DNA of 18,078 bases from CAYVAP01 sp964343195 (GTDB taxonomy: Bacteria; Bacteroidota; Bacteroidia; J057), in the NCBI GenBank assembly GCA_964343195.1, contig CAYFIR010000132.1:1-18078 (forward strand). Reading direction: 5' to 3'. The notes under the pieces were generated by a model. The model saw only the letters and a program-made list of their open reading frames with translations. It was not told the DNA's origin and did no database searches. The translations under genes were made by a program, and so were the position numbers. This document shows positions 1 to 6,566 of the stretch, in pieces; position 1 is the stretch's first letter; the number at the start of each line of letters is the position of its first letter.

Positions 1-64
1 CCTGCGAACAAGATCTCTTCGTAAAATCGGGAAGTTATTTTTCTCGCGTTCCTAAAATGAAAAA

Positions 65-1231
65 ATGTCCAGACTCATGAGGGAAATAGAAGCCATCATC
101 CACGCCTACGATCAGGCCAAAGCCACCGCTACCGAATGCGCGCTGGCAACGGTGGTGCATGTCGAGGGCTCCTCCTATCGCCGGGCGGGTGCACGCATGC
201 TCGTCGATGAAAACGGCTTCATGACCGGAGCCATCAGCGGCGGCTGTCTGGAAGGCGATGCCCTGCGTAAGGCCCTCCTGGCCATTCACCAGGGCCGCAA
301 CAAGCTCGTCACCTACGATACCAGCGACGAGGACGACGCCATCATCGGCGCGCAGCTCGGCTGCAATGGGGTGATTCAGGTGCTCTTCGAGCCGCTGGAC
401 TTCAAGCAGGATCACAATCCGCTGGAGCTACTACGGCAGGCTCATCAGAGCCAGGAAGCTGCCGCGTTGGTGTCGCTGTTTTGCCTGAAGCGCCACCAAC
501 ATCAGCCCGGTACGTCGATGCTTTGGATGGGGGAAAAATCGGCCATTGGCACCCTGGAAAACACTGATATGGCGCCGCAGCTCGAAGCAGAAGTACAACT
601 GGCGCTGTCGAACCAGACCTCCCACTTTTGCCTTTTCCAGTCTGAAACGGTGGAAATGCAGGCCTTTATCGAAGTGCTGCCTCCGCCCTTTACCCTCGTC
701 ATGGTCGGAGCTGGCAACGACGCCCGCATTTTGGCTCAGATGGCCGAGCCATTGGGCTGGAGCCTCATCGTCGCCGACGGACGACCCAGCCACGCCAATG
801 AGGACCGTTTTGCCTCCTCCTGTCAAGTGGTCGTTACGAAGCCTGAGGAAATTTTGGCGAATATTCCCCTCAACGAGCGGACCGCATTTGTCCTGATTAC
901 CCACAACTACCACTATGACCTGGCCGTTTTCAGGCTATTGCTGGACAAGCCAGATTTACCCTATATTGGAATTCTGGGGCCGAGGAAAAAATATGAGCGC
1001 ATGCTGACGGACCTGTCTGCGGAAGGAATCCAGTTGACGGAAAATCAGGCCAGTCGGGTATATGCCCCCATCGGGCTGTCGATTGGGGCCGAAAGTCCCG
1101 CTGAGATTGCGCTTTCGATCCTGGCGGAAATACAGTCTGTCATGACCCGATCGGATGCGACGCCTTTGCGAGATCGCCCAGGTCCCATCCACGACAAGAA
1201 GAACTACTATTTCAAGGAGGTAAGCTTTTGA
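65..1231 (+). CDS. xdhC: XdhC/CoxI-family molybdenum cofactor sulfuration and insertion factor
   Basis: Predicted cytosolic chaperone of 388 aa that binds Moco, promotes its sulfuration and delivers it to xanthine dehydrogenase/aldehyde oxidase-type enzymes. The N-terminal XdhC_CoxI domain shows GSSYRRAGARM (about residues 35-45) and SGGCLEGD (about 58-65), followed by LGCNGVIQVLFEP. From about residue 210 a C-terminal Rossmann domain begins with VGAGNDARIL and contains THNYHYDLAVF, GILGPRKKYERM and the closing PIGLSIGAESPAEIALSI motif. Both halves expected of the family are present and the length is normal. ATG 65 is used; ATG 77 is an alternative. It is translationally coupled to mocA, as expected for the pair that finishes the cytosine-dinucleotide cofactor. 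No hydroxylase subunit is seen; it may lie left of the window. Confidence 0.93.
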   Translation: MSRLMREIEAIIHAYDQAKATATECALATVVHVEGSSYRRAGARMLVDENGFMTGAISGGCLEGDALRKALLAIHQGRNKLVTYDTSDEDDAIIGAQLGCNGVIQVLFEPLDFKQDHNPLELLRQAHQSQEAAALVSLFCLKRHQHQPGTSMLWMGEKSAIGTLENTDMAPQLEAEVQLALSNQTSHFCLFQSETVEMQAFIEVLPPPFTLVMVGAGNDARILAQMAEPLGWSLIVADGRPSHANEDRFASSCQVVVTKPEEILANIPLNERTAFVLITHNYHYDLAVFRLLLDKPDLPYIGILGPRKKYERMLTDLSAEGIQLTENQASRVYAPIGLSIGAESPAEIALSILAEIQSVMTRSDATPLRDRPGPIHDKKNYYFKEVSF

Positions 1232-1839
1232 TGCAGACAGCAGACATAGGGGTGGTCATCCTCGCGGCAGGCCGTTCCAGCCGACTGGGGCAACCCAAGC
1301 AACTGGTAGCGTTTCGGAAAAAAACGCTTTTGCAGCACGTCCTCGATGAGGCGAGCCAGATTAAATTTTCAACCCGCCTGCTGATTCTTGGGGCTCATGC
1401 GGAGGAAATTTTGGCGAAAACTGACACCGGAAACGCAGCCGTCGTGCAAAATGAGCAATGGGAAGAAGGCATGGCCAGTAGCCTCAGGCTGGGCGTTCAG
1501 GAGACCCTGGAGGCACATCCCTACACGGAGCACATCCTGTTTTTGCTGTCCGATCAGCCCTTTGTCTCGGCGAAGTTGCTGGAAGAACTGATTCGAATTC
1601 AGATTGAGGGCAGCCACAAAATCACCGCCAGTCAGGGCAAAGACCGAATGGGAGTTCCGGCGATTTTTGCCAGGAGCCTGTTTCCCAGCCTGTTGCGGTT
1701 GGAAGGCGACGAGGGAGGGAGGCAATTGCTGCGAAAGCATAAGGCTTTTATGGGGAGAGTTACCTTTGAGGGATGGCATTTTGACGTAGATACTCCTGAG
1801 GATTTGGAGCGATTGAAGCAACTAGAGAAAGAAGATTAA
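1231..1839 (+). CDS. mocA: MocA-like molybdenum cofactor cytidylyltransferase
   Basis: MobA-like NTP transferase of 202 aa, predicted to transfer CMP from CTP to Mo-molybdopterin, giving the dinucleotide cofactor used by xanthine dehydrogenase-family enzymes. The nucleotide-binding loop LAAGRSSRLGQPKQL (residues 11-25) has the LAAG form typical of MocA rather than the LAGG form of MobA. Further family motifs are LLSDQP (about 104-109, metal/nucleotide site), GVPAIF and DVDTPEDLERL at the end. The ATG overlaps the xdhC TGA by one base. A full Shine-Dalgarno-like AAGGAGG (1214-1220) lies inside the end of xdhC. TTG at 1228 is an alternative start, better spaced from that site. Specificity for CTP is inferred from the motif and from the xdhC neighbour. 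Confidence 0.85.
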   Translation: MQTADIGVVILAAGRSSRLGQPKQLVAFRKKTLLQHVLDEASQIKFSTRLLILGAHAEEILAKTDTGNAAVVQNEQWEEGMASSLRLGVQETLEAHPYTEHILFLLSDQPFVSAKLLEELIRIQIEGSHKITASQGKDRMGVPAIFARSLFPSLLRLEGDEGGRQLLRKHKAFMGRVTFEGWHFDVDTPEDLERLKQLEKED

Positions 1840-1855
1840 ATATTACATTTGCGTA

Positions 1856-2095
1856 ATGGAAGTCACGGTAAAGTATTTCGGAGCCATAGCCGAACAGGTA
1901 GGCACCTCAGAAGAGGTATTGAACCTGGAGGAAACAGGCGGAACGCTGGAAGACCTAAAAGCTTTTTGCCTAAAGAAATACCAGCTCCAGGATGAGGCTA
2001 CCATTCAGATCGCTGTGAACCAACTACTCACCAAGTCCGGCGAGCTGAAGGCTGGAGATGAAATCGCCTTTCTGCCACCCTTTGCCGGGGGGTAG
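1856..2095 (+). CDS. moaD: MoaD, small sulfur-carrier subunit of molybdopterin synthase
   Basis: Protein of 79 aa with the ubiquitin-like ThiS/MoaD fold pattern: EVTVKYFGAIAEQVG at the start, then IAVNQ, GDEIAFLPPFAGG at the C-terminus. The terminal Gly-Gly is the site that is adenylated by MoeB and converted to a thiocarboxylate, which then feeds two sulfurs into cPMP within the MoaD-MoaE complex. Length and end are exactly as expected for a free MoaD. It starts 16 bases after mocA and is probably cotranscribed with it. It is separated from its partners moeB and moaE by a 600-base repeat-filled gap, which looks like later insertion into an ancestral moaD-moeB-moaE run. Confidence 0.93.
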   Translation: MEVTVKYFGAIAEQVGTSEEVLNLEETGGTLEDLKAFCLKKYQLQDEATIQIAVNQLLTKSGELKAGDEIAFLPPFAGG

Positions 2096-2335
2096 GCTTT
2101 CTGGTATATGAACCCCGGATGGGGCGCAAAGCATACCAAGTAGAAATCTTCGTGTCCTTTGCGCTCTTCTTAGGAACGCGGACGAAATAGATGTGTATTA
2201 TTGGGCAGAGATTTTTCGTGAAGACAAGGAAGGAAAACCGATTATCCCGATTCTCGGGATACGAGGATTTTCTGACGCAGGATTCGCGGAAAAGATCAAC
2301 CAAGAATGTAAAGCTATTTTGGCCGCGTTTCTTAG
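2096..2335. other. Non-coding gap, left part, between moaD and the inserted element
   Basis: No credible gene is seen here. The open frames that cross it have no family-like motifs and run across repeats. The one clear structure is a perfect 7-bp hairpin, ATCCCGA-TTC-TCGGGAT, at 2244-2260, without a T-run on either side, so it is not a standard intrinsic terminator. Confidence 0.5.
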
Positions 2336-2662
2336 TTGGACTTTAGCCAAAATGGCCCTGATTTCCAAGCGCTCTGGCATGTCAGAAGTCAGAGACTAGA
2401 AGACGGTAGGTGTCGGCTCAGAGAGCCTCACCAGCCCGTCCTTATGGACGGGAAACTGTTTAGAACCGCTATAGCGGTTTCGCTCGTGAGCTTCTCTGAA
2501 GCGAAACGCACCGTCAAAGCGTCTCCGACGCCCGTTAATAGCTGGTCTGGGCCAGGAATTAACCAACATCAGTTTGAAACCCCGAGATTGATTAATTCAA
2601 AAGAACGGTTTCCAGGCTCTAAGAAGGGATTTTGCTCCAATCTGAAAATGGCTAAAGTCCAG
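2336..2662. mobile_element. MITE-like element of 327 bp with inverted ends and CTTAG direct repeats
   Basis: The ends carry a 13-bp perfect inverted repeat, TGGACTTTAGCCA (2337-2349) and TGGCTAAAGTCCA (2649-2661). Immediately outside, one base further out, the pentamer CTTAG occurs on both sides in direct orientation (2331-2335 and 2663-2667), as a target-site duplication would. The interior has no transposase or convincing ORF and is packed with hairpins. This is the pattern of a non-autonomous transposable element between moaD and moeB. I do not recognise a named family. The alternative is a chance inverted repeat in a gap already rich in palindromes. Confidence 0.45.
2409..2531. repeat. 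Tandem run of five short hairpins
   Basis: Five stem-loops follow one another inside the element. The first is GGTG-tc-GGCTC-AGA-GAGCC-t-CACC (2409-2432). The second is CCCGTCC-TTAT-GGACGGG (2435-2452). The third is the 16-bp perfect palindrome AACCGCTATAGCGGTT (2464-2479). The fourth is GCTTC-TCT-GAAGC (2490-2502) and the fifth is GCGTC-TCC-GACGC (2519-2531). None is followed by a T-run. They could be REP-like palindromes or a folded RNA. Part of this run (2482-2534) recurs at 6457-6532. Confidence 0.55.
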
Positions 2663-2696
2663 CTTAGAGTCCTTTGAGGTAGAAATCCATGCAATT

Positions 2697-3707
2697 GTGA
2701 ATCGCTACAGCCGACAAATAAAACTCTCCGAAGTAGGCACTGCCGGACAGCAAAAACTCCGACAGGCCCGCGTTCTCATCGTCGGGATGGGCGGACTCGG
2801 GTGCCCCGCCGCGCAATACCTCGTCGCCGCAGGAGTGGGCACCCTCGGCCTGATGGACCACGACCGGGTCGCGCTGAGCAACCTGCACCGGCAGATACTC
2901 TACAACGAGTCCGATCTGGGCCAGCCCAAAGCGGTAGTCGCTCAGACTGCCCTTCAGCGCCTGAATCCAGAGGTGAACCTCACCGCCATTCCAGAAGCCC
3001 TAACAGTTGAGAATGCCATTTCGCTCTTCCAAGCCTACGACCTCATCCTCGACGGCACCGACAACTTCCAGACCAAGTACCTCATCAATGACGCAGCGAT
3101 ATTGGCGGAAAAACCCTGGGTTTACGCTTCGCTGTACAAGCATCAGGGGCAACTGTCGGTCTTCAACTACCAGGGCGGCCCGACCTACCGATGCCTGTTT
3201 CCGACTTCGACCCAGAAGGACATCAGTTGCGAAGAAACCGGGGTACTGGGCGTCCTACCAGGGATTTTCGGGTCGCTTCAGGCGGCAGAAGCGCTGAAAC
3301 TCATCCTCGAAATCGGGGAGCCACTGTCCGGGAAGCTCAAAATCCTCGACGCCATGAGCATGCAGGAGCAAATGATTCGGTTTGCGCGAAATGAAACACA
3401 GGTAGCGCTGGTCAACAACCGTCCGCTTCAGCTCGAAGTCCTCCGTTGTAAGCTGCGTTCGCAGGAAAAGCTTTATCTTGATGTGCGGGAGCCATTCGAG
3501 GAGCCACAGCCTGACGGGGCCAATGTGCTGCGCATTCCGCTGGGGCAACTTCGCACCCGCCACCGCGAAATACCCCAGGACCGCCCCATTGAGGTCTTCT
3601 GCCAGTCGGGCAAACGCAGCCTGCAAGCCATCGGCCTGCTGAGTAAGGAATTTGGCTTCACCAACTTAACCAACGTCAAAGACGGCATTCATTCCATCAT
3701 ACAATGA
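2697..3707 (+). CDS. moeB: MoeB/ThiF-type E1 adenylyltransferase fused to a rhodanese domain
   Basis: Protein of 336 aa predicted to adenylate the C-terminal glycine of MoaD and pass sulfur to it, like human MOCS3. The E1-like domain (about 1-240) opens with RYSRQIKL, has the nucleotide loop GMGGLG (30-35), DHDRVALSNLHRQILY, the DGTDNFQTKYLIND motif and the conserved Cys178 in SCEETGVLGVLPG. The rhodanese domain (about 255-336) has the loop FCQSGKRS with active Cys302. The zinc site usual in MoeB looks broken: the first CxxC is TYRC (only Cys166) and the later CxxC is absent. The GTG start at 2697 fits because RYSRQI normally sits at the extreme N-terminus and no ATG lies in frame upstream. 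Its TGA overlaps the moaE start by four bases. Confidence 0.92.
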   Translation: MNRYSRQIKLSEVGTAGQQKLRQARVLIVGMGGLGCPAAQYLVAAGVGTLGLMDHDRVALSNLHRQILYNESDLGQPKAVVAQTALQRLNPEVNLTAIPEALTVENAISLFQAYDLILDGTDNFQTKYLINDAAILAEKPWVYASLYKHQGQLSVFNYQGGPTYRCLFPTSTQKDISCEETGVLGVLPGIFGSLQAAEALKLILEIGEPLSGKLKILDAMSMQEQMIRFARNETQVALVNNRPLQLEVLRCKLRSQEKLYLDVREPFEEPQPDGANVLRIPLGQLRTRHREIPQDRPIEVFCQSGKRSLQAIGLLSKEFGFTNLTNVKDGIHSIIQ

Positions 3708-4147
3708 GCAACAAGAAACCCAAAAAGGTATTTGTCCAGGGGCCGATTCCCCCAGAAAAGATTGCCAAATCCATCGCCAACCATCAGTCCAAGACCAACA
3801 TTGGCGCACACAGCATCTTTCTCGGGCAGGTTCGCGCCGACGAAATCGACGGCAAGCGGGTAACCGCCATCGACTACTCCGCCTACGAAGAAATGGCCGA
3901 AATGGAATTTCACAAAATCCGGGAGTCCGCCTTCGAAAAATTCGACCTGACCTGCTCCCACATCTACCACAGCCTCGGCGAAGTGAAGTCAGGCGAGTTG
4001 TGCCTCTTCGTCTTCACCTCTTCCGCCCACCGCAAATCCGCCATCGACGCCTGCACCTACCTGGTCGAGGAAATCAAGGCCAAAGTGCCCATTTTCGGCA
4101 AGGAACTCTTTGAAGATCAGAGCCATCAGTGGAAGGTGAATCTATGA
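3704..4147 (+). CDS. moaE: MoaE, catalytic subunit of molybdopterin synthase
   Basis: Protein of 147 aa. Together with thiocarboxylated MoaD it converts cPMP to molybdopterin. Family motifs in order are GAHSIFLGQVR (about 33-43), YSAYEEMAEME, IYHSLGEVKSGELCLFVF, SSAHRKSAIDAC and the C-terminal block EEIKAKVPIFGKELFED. That block carries Lys125, Lys127 and Lys133, corresponding to the region of the catalytic lysines. The normal bacterial version reads VPIWKKE, so the Trp-Lys pair is replaced by Phe-Gly here, an acceptable family variation. The ATG overlaps the moeB stop (ATGA), giving translational coupling of the enzyme that charges MoaD with the one that uses it. Confidence 0.95.
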   Translation: MSNKKPKKVFVQGPIPPEKIAKSIANHQSKTNIGAHSIFLGQVRADEIDGKRVTAIDYSAYEEMAEMEFHKIRESAFEKFDLTCSHIYHSLGEVKSGELCLFVFTSSAHRKSAIDACTYLVEEIKAKVPIFGKELFEDQSHQWKVNL

Positions 4148-4309
4148 GCGGCTGGTGAAGGGTATAGAGTGTATAGGGGAAATATAGGGATGACGCCCAA
4201 TCCTTAGAGTAAGTTCCTTTTTGTGCCCCAACTATCCCCCCGTGCCCATATTCCCCTTATAAACCTTATTCCCCCTATAACCCCTTCCTTTCCATCAAAC
4301 TCCCAACCA
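4148..4309. repeat. Quasi-palindromic simple repeat filling the moaE-moaCB gap
   Basis: A purine-rich arm, TATAGGGGAAATATAGGG (4172-4189), is mirrored by a pyrimidine-rich arm, CCCATATTCCCCTTATA (4245-4261). The two pair with few mismatches. Each arm extends into degenerate copies of the same words (TATAG/GGGG on the left, CCCC/TATA on the right, to about 4284). The transcript could fold into a long imperfect hairpin ending 26-50 bases before the moaCB start. No gene is seen in this gap. Confidence 0.55.
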
Positions 4310-5206
4310 ATGGTAGACATAACCCACAAAATCAGCACGTTACGCGAAGCTACTGCGCAGGCGATCGTGAAAACCAGCAGCGCAGAAACCATCGAAAAAG
4401 TCCGTAATGGGCAGGTGCCCAAGGGCGATGTGTTCTCTATGGCCAAGGCCGCCGGGCTGCTCGGGGTCAAGAAGACCCCGGAACTGCTGCCTGATTGCCA
4501 TCCACTTCCCATCGAATACACTGGCATTGCCTACGACATCGTGGGGCTGGAGATCGTGATTTCCGTAACGGTCAAGACGATTTACAAGACTGGAGTGGAA
4601 GTCGAAGCCATGCATGGAGCCAGCATCGTCGCGCTGACGATGTACGACATGCTCAAGCCCATCGACAAACAGGTCGAGATCAGCACCATCAAACTGCTGA
4701 AGAAGTCCGGTGGAAAATCTTCTTTCAAGCCCTCAACGGAAGGGCTGACTGCGGAGGTCGTCGTCTGCTCTGACTCTGTCTCCAAAGGGGACAAGTTGGA
4801 CAAGTCGGGCAAACTCATCGTGCAGCGCATGGGGGACCTGGGCATCAGTGCTGACTACGCTGTCATCCCGGATGAAGCTGCTGAAATCGAATGGATCGTC
4901 AACAAGCAACAGGCTGATTTGCTGATTTTCACCGGAGGTACGGGCGTCGGCCCCCGCGACGTTACGCCCGACACCATTCGACCACTGCTCGATACCCACT
5001 TGGCTGGTGTCGAGGAGCAAATGCGCCGCTACGGTCAGGAACGCATGCCCTTTGCGATGTTGTCCCGCTCCGTCGCTGGCATCAAAAACGGCAAACTCAT
5101 CCTGGCGGTTCCTGGCTCTACCAAAGGCGCTGCGGAATGCATAGACGCGGTTTTCCCCCACCTGCTGCATGTTTTTCAGGTGCTGAAGGGGAGTCGGCAT
5201 GATTGA
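4310..5206 (+). CDS. moaCB: Bifunctional MoaC-MogA/MoaB fusion (cPMP synthase plus molybdopterin adenylyltransferase)
   Basis: Protein of 298 aa joining two steps of Moco synthesis that are not consecutive. Residues 1 to about 155 are MoaC: MVDITHKISTLREATA, KGDVFSMAKAAGLLGVKKT, LPDCHPLPI and KTGVEVEAMHGASIVALTMYD (the last two include the conserved His and acidic/Lys active-site region). MoaC converts the MoaA product to cPMP. Residues about 160-298 are the MogA/MoaB domain: VVVCSDSVSKGDK, TGGTGVGPRDVTPD (from residue 208) and ILAVPGSTKGAAE. This half adenylates molybdopterin before MoeA. The fusion is a known architecture. ATG 4310 is chosen because MVDIT is the usual MoaC N-terminus; the open frame to 4223 is low-complexity repeat. 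Confidence 0.93.
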   Translation: MVDITHKISTLREATAQAIVKTSSAETIEKVRNGQVPKGDVFSMAKAAGLLGVKKTPELLPDCHPLPIEYTGIAYDIVGLEIVISVTVKTIYKTGVEVEAMHGASIVALTMYDMLKPIDKQVEISTIKLLKKSGGKSSFKPSTEGLTAEVVVCSDSVSKGDKLDKSGKLIVQRMGDLGISADYAVIPDEAAEIEWIVNKQQADLLIFTGGTGVGPRDVTPDTIRPLLDTHLAGVEEQMRRYGQERMPFAMLSRSVAGIKNGKLILAVPGSTKGAAECIDAVFPHLLHVFQVLKGSRHD

Positions 5207-5330
5207 GGGGAAGGTATGGAGGACAGGAAGGACATGGAGGTATGAAGGTATGAAGCAGCGATTTTCCTTCATATCCCCATATACTTCAGACCTATATAAT
5301 TTTGTCTTTCTACTTAGCGCAGAGCAAATA
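5207..5330. repeat. GGTATGAA-type simple repeat with pairing pyrimidine arm (moaCB-moaA gap)
   Basis: From about 5210 to 5255 the sequence is degenerate copies of an ~8-base purine word (GGAGGTAT, GAAGGTAT, GAAG). This is followed, after a short loop, by CCTTCATATCC (5266-5276). The arm GGTATGAAGG (5239-5248) pairs with that pyrimidine stretch with a single extra base. The layout matches the moaE-moaCB gap: a purine-rich short-period repeat followed by its complement. No gene is seen. Confidence 0.5.
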
Positions 5331-5365
5331 ATTACGAATAACGAATTACCAATCACGAATTACGC
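5331..5365 (+). repeat. Five degenerate heptamers (ATTACGA) abutting the moaA start
   Basis: Read in sevens, the tract is ATTACGA, ATAACGA, ATTACCA, ATCACGA, ATTACGC, ending two bases before the ATG of moaA. It therefore occupies the ribosome-binding region. The reverse-complement heptamer occurs in four copies just after moaA (6363-6390). Short tandemly repeated heptamers of this general kind are known from cyanobacteria. Confidence 0.75.
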
Positions 5366-5367
5366 CA

Positions 5368-6351
5368 ATGGCCTCCAGGATAGTTGACACATTTGGACGA
5401 CCTCACACCTATCTGCGGATCTCGCTGACGGATCGCTGCAACCTGCGCTGCTTTTACTGCATGCCGGAGGAAGGCATCGACCTGATGAAGAAGTCGCACA
5501 TCATGACGCTGGAGGAGATCATCGACATCGCACGGGTCTTTCGGGGGTTGGGGGTGGATACCATCCGGCTGACGGGAGGCGAGCCGCTAATTCGCAAGAA
5601 TTTTGAGCACCTCATCCGGGAACTGGCTGGTCTCGGCGTTACGTTGAAGCTCACGACCAACGGCATCCTGCTCGACCGTTACCTCGACCTGTTTCGGGAA
5701 ATCGGCTTGAAAAAGATCAATTTCAGCCTGGACACGCTGGACAAAGCCCGCTCGGTCTTCATCACCAAGCGCGACTACTACGACCGCATCATGGCCAATC
5801 TCCAGCAGGCGCTGAATTACGAGATGGACCTCAAGATCAACGTCGTGCTGGTAAAAGGCGTCAACGACCGAGAGATCAATGACTTCATCGCCCTGACCAA
5901 AGAGCAACGATTGGCGGTCAAGTTCATCGAGTTCATGCCCTTCAAAGGCAACAAGTGGGACTGGAGCAAGGGCGTCTCCCAGGCAGAGATTCTTCAAACC
6001 ATCGAAGGGAAATTCGGCAAAATCGAGAAGCTGAAAGACCCGAAGCACAGTACGTCCGCAAATTTTCGGGTGAAAGGGCACGTCGGTTCCTTCGGGATCG
6101 TGAGTACGATCACCCAGCCGTTTTGCTCCGGCTGCAACCGCATTCGCCTCACGGCTGACGGCAAGATGAAAAACTGCCTCTTTGCCACCTCCGAGACCGA
6201 TTTGCTGACACCCTTCCGAGAAGGCAAGCCCCTGGAAGACCTGATCCTGACCTCGATCAAGGGGAAGAAATTCTCCCGCGACGGCATGGACGTCAAGATG
6301 GACGCCGAGCACTACGAGCAGAACCGATCGATGATCTCGATTGGGGGATAG
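5368..6351 (+). CDS. moaA: MoaA, GTP 3',8-cyclase (radical SAM)
   Basis: Protein of 327 aa catalysing the first committed step of Moco synthesis, the radical SAM-dependent conversion of GTP to 3',8-cyclo-GTP. The N-terminal 4Fe-4S motif CNLRCFYC uses Cys24, Cys28 and Cys31. LTGGEP follows for SAM binding. The second, GTP-binding cluster is ligated by CSGCNRIRLTADGKMKNC (Cys253, Cys256, Cys270). The C-terminus is the diagnostic RSMISIGG, whose double glycine is needed for catalysis. All catalytic features are present and the length is normal. The start ATG lies directly behind a heptamer repeat tract with no Shine-Dalgarno. Its product goes to the MoaC half of the upstream fusion. Confidence 0.97.
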   Translation: MASRIVDTFGRPHTYLRISLTDRCNLRCFYCMPEEGIDLMKKSHIMTLEEIIDIARVFRGLGVDTIRLTGGEPLIRKNFEHLIRELAGLGVTLKLTTNGILLDRYLDLFREIGLKKINFSLDTLDKARSVFITKRDYYDRIMANLQQALNYEMDLKINVVLVKGVNDREINDFIALTKEQRLAVKFIEFMPFKGNKWDWSKGVSQAEILQTIEGKFGKIEKLKDPKHSTSANFRVKGHVGSFGIVSTITQPFCSGCNRIRLTADGKMKNCLFATSETDLLTPFREGKPLEDLILTSIKGKKFSRDGMDVKMDAEHYEQNRSMISIGG

Positions 6352-6362
6352 GAGAAGAGAAT

Positions 6363-6390
6363 TCGGAATTTGTGATTCGTACTTCGTAAT
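6363..6390 (-). repeat. Four degenerate heptamers (TCGTAAT), inverted relative to the tract before moaA
   Basis: Read in sevens: TCGGAAT, TTGTGAT, TCGTACT, TCGTAAT. This is the reverse complement of the ATTACGA unit found immediately before moaA, so the gene is bracketed by oppositely oriented tracts about 1 kb apart. It begins 11 bases after the moaA stop. Confidence 0.7.
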
Positions 6391-6566
6391 TCCTCCCTCT
6401 TTCGCTCAGGCCTCTCCCTCCAAAGGGGGACACACACGATGACACCTTCTTTTTCTGCTCGTGAGCCCTGTGCTGAGCAGGGCCGAAGCATCTGTAAAGC
6501 GAAACGCCAAGTCCAGGCGCCTCTGACGCCCGAATTCCGCAAAACACTTTATCCTCAAGCACCCAA
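6391..6566. repeat. Interspersed repeat module in the moaA-moeA gap
   Basis: The segment 6457-6532 matches 2482-2534: both begin GCTCGTGAGC, share AAGCGAAACGC (6497-6507 and 2499-2509) and end GACGCCCG. This copy carries about 23 additional bases that include the hairpin GCCCTG-tgctgag-CAGGGC (6465-6483). No gene is seen in the 215-base gap and no intrinsic terminator precedes moeA. Confidence 0.6.

Noticed and set aside
1844..1851. Perfect TAnnTTTG (-7 type) sequence TACATTTG before moaD
   Set aside because: It would place the transcription start at about the moaD ATG, there is no TTTG-like -33 element at the right distance, and moaD follows mocA by 16 bases. Probably chance.
2193..2399. 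Possible 68-aa protein in the moaD-moeB gap
   Set aside because: No family-like motif, runs across a hairpin and the edge of the MITE-like element, and overlaps equally long frames on both strands.
2336..2662. Near-equal length (327 vs 325 bp) to the repeat after moeA, suggesting one family
   Set aside because: The sequences do not align and the ends differ. The similar length appears to be coincidence.
4223..4309. N-terminal extension of the MoaC-MogA protein by 29 residues
   Set aside because: The extension is translated simple repeat rich in Pro, Ile and Ser, and MVDIT at 4310 is the usual family start.
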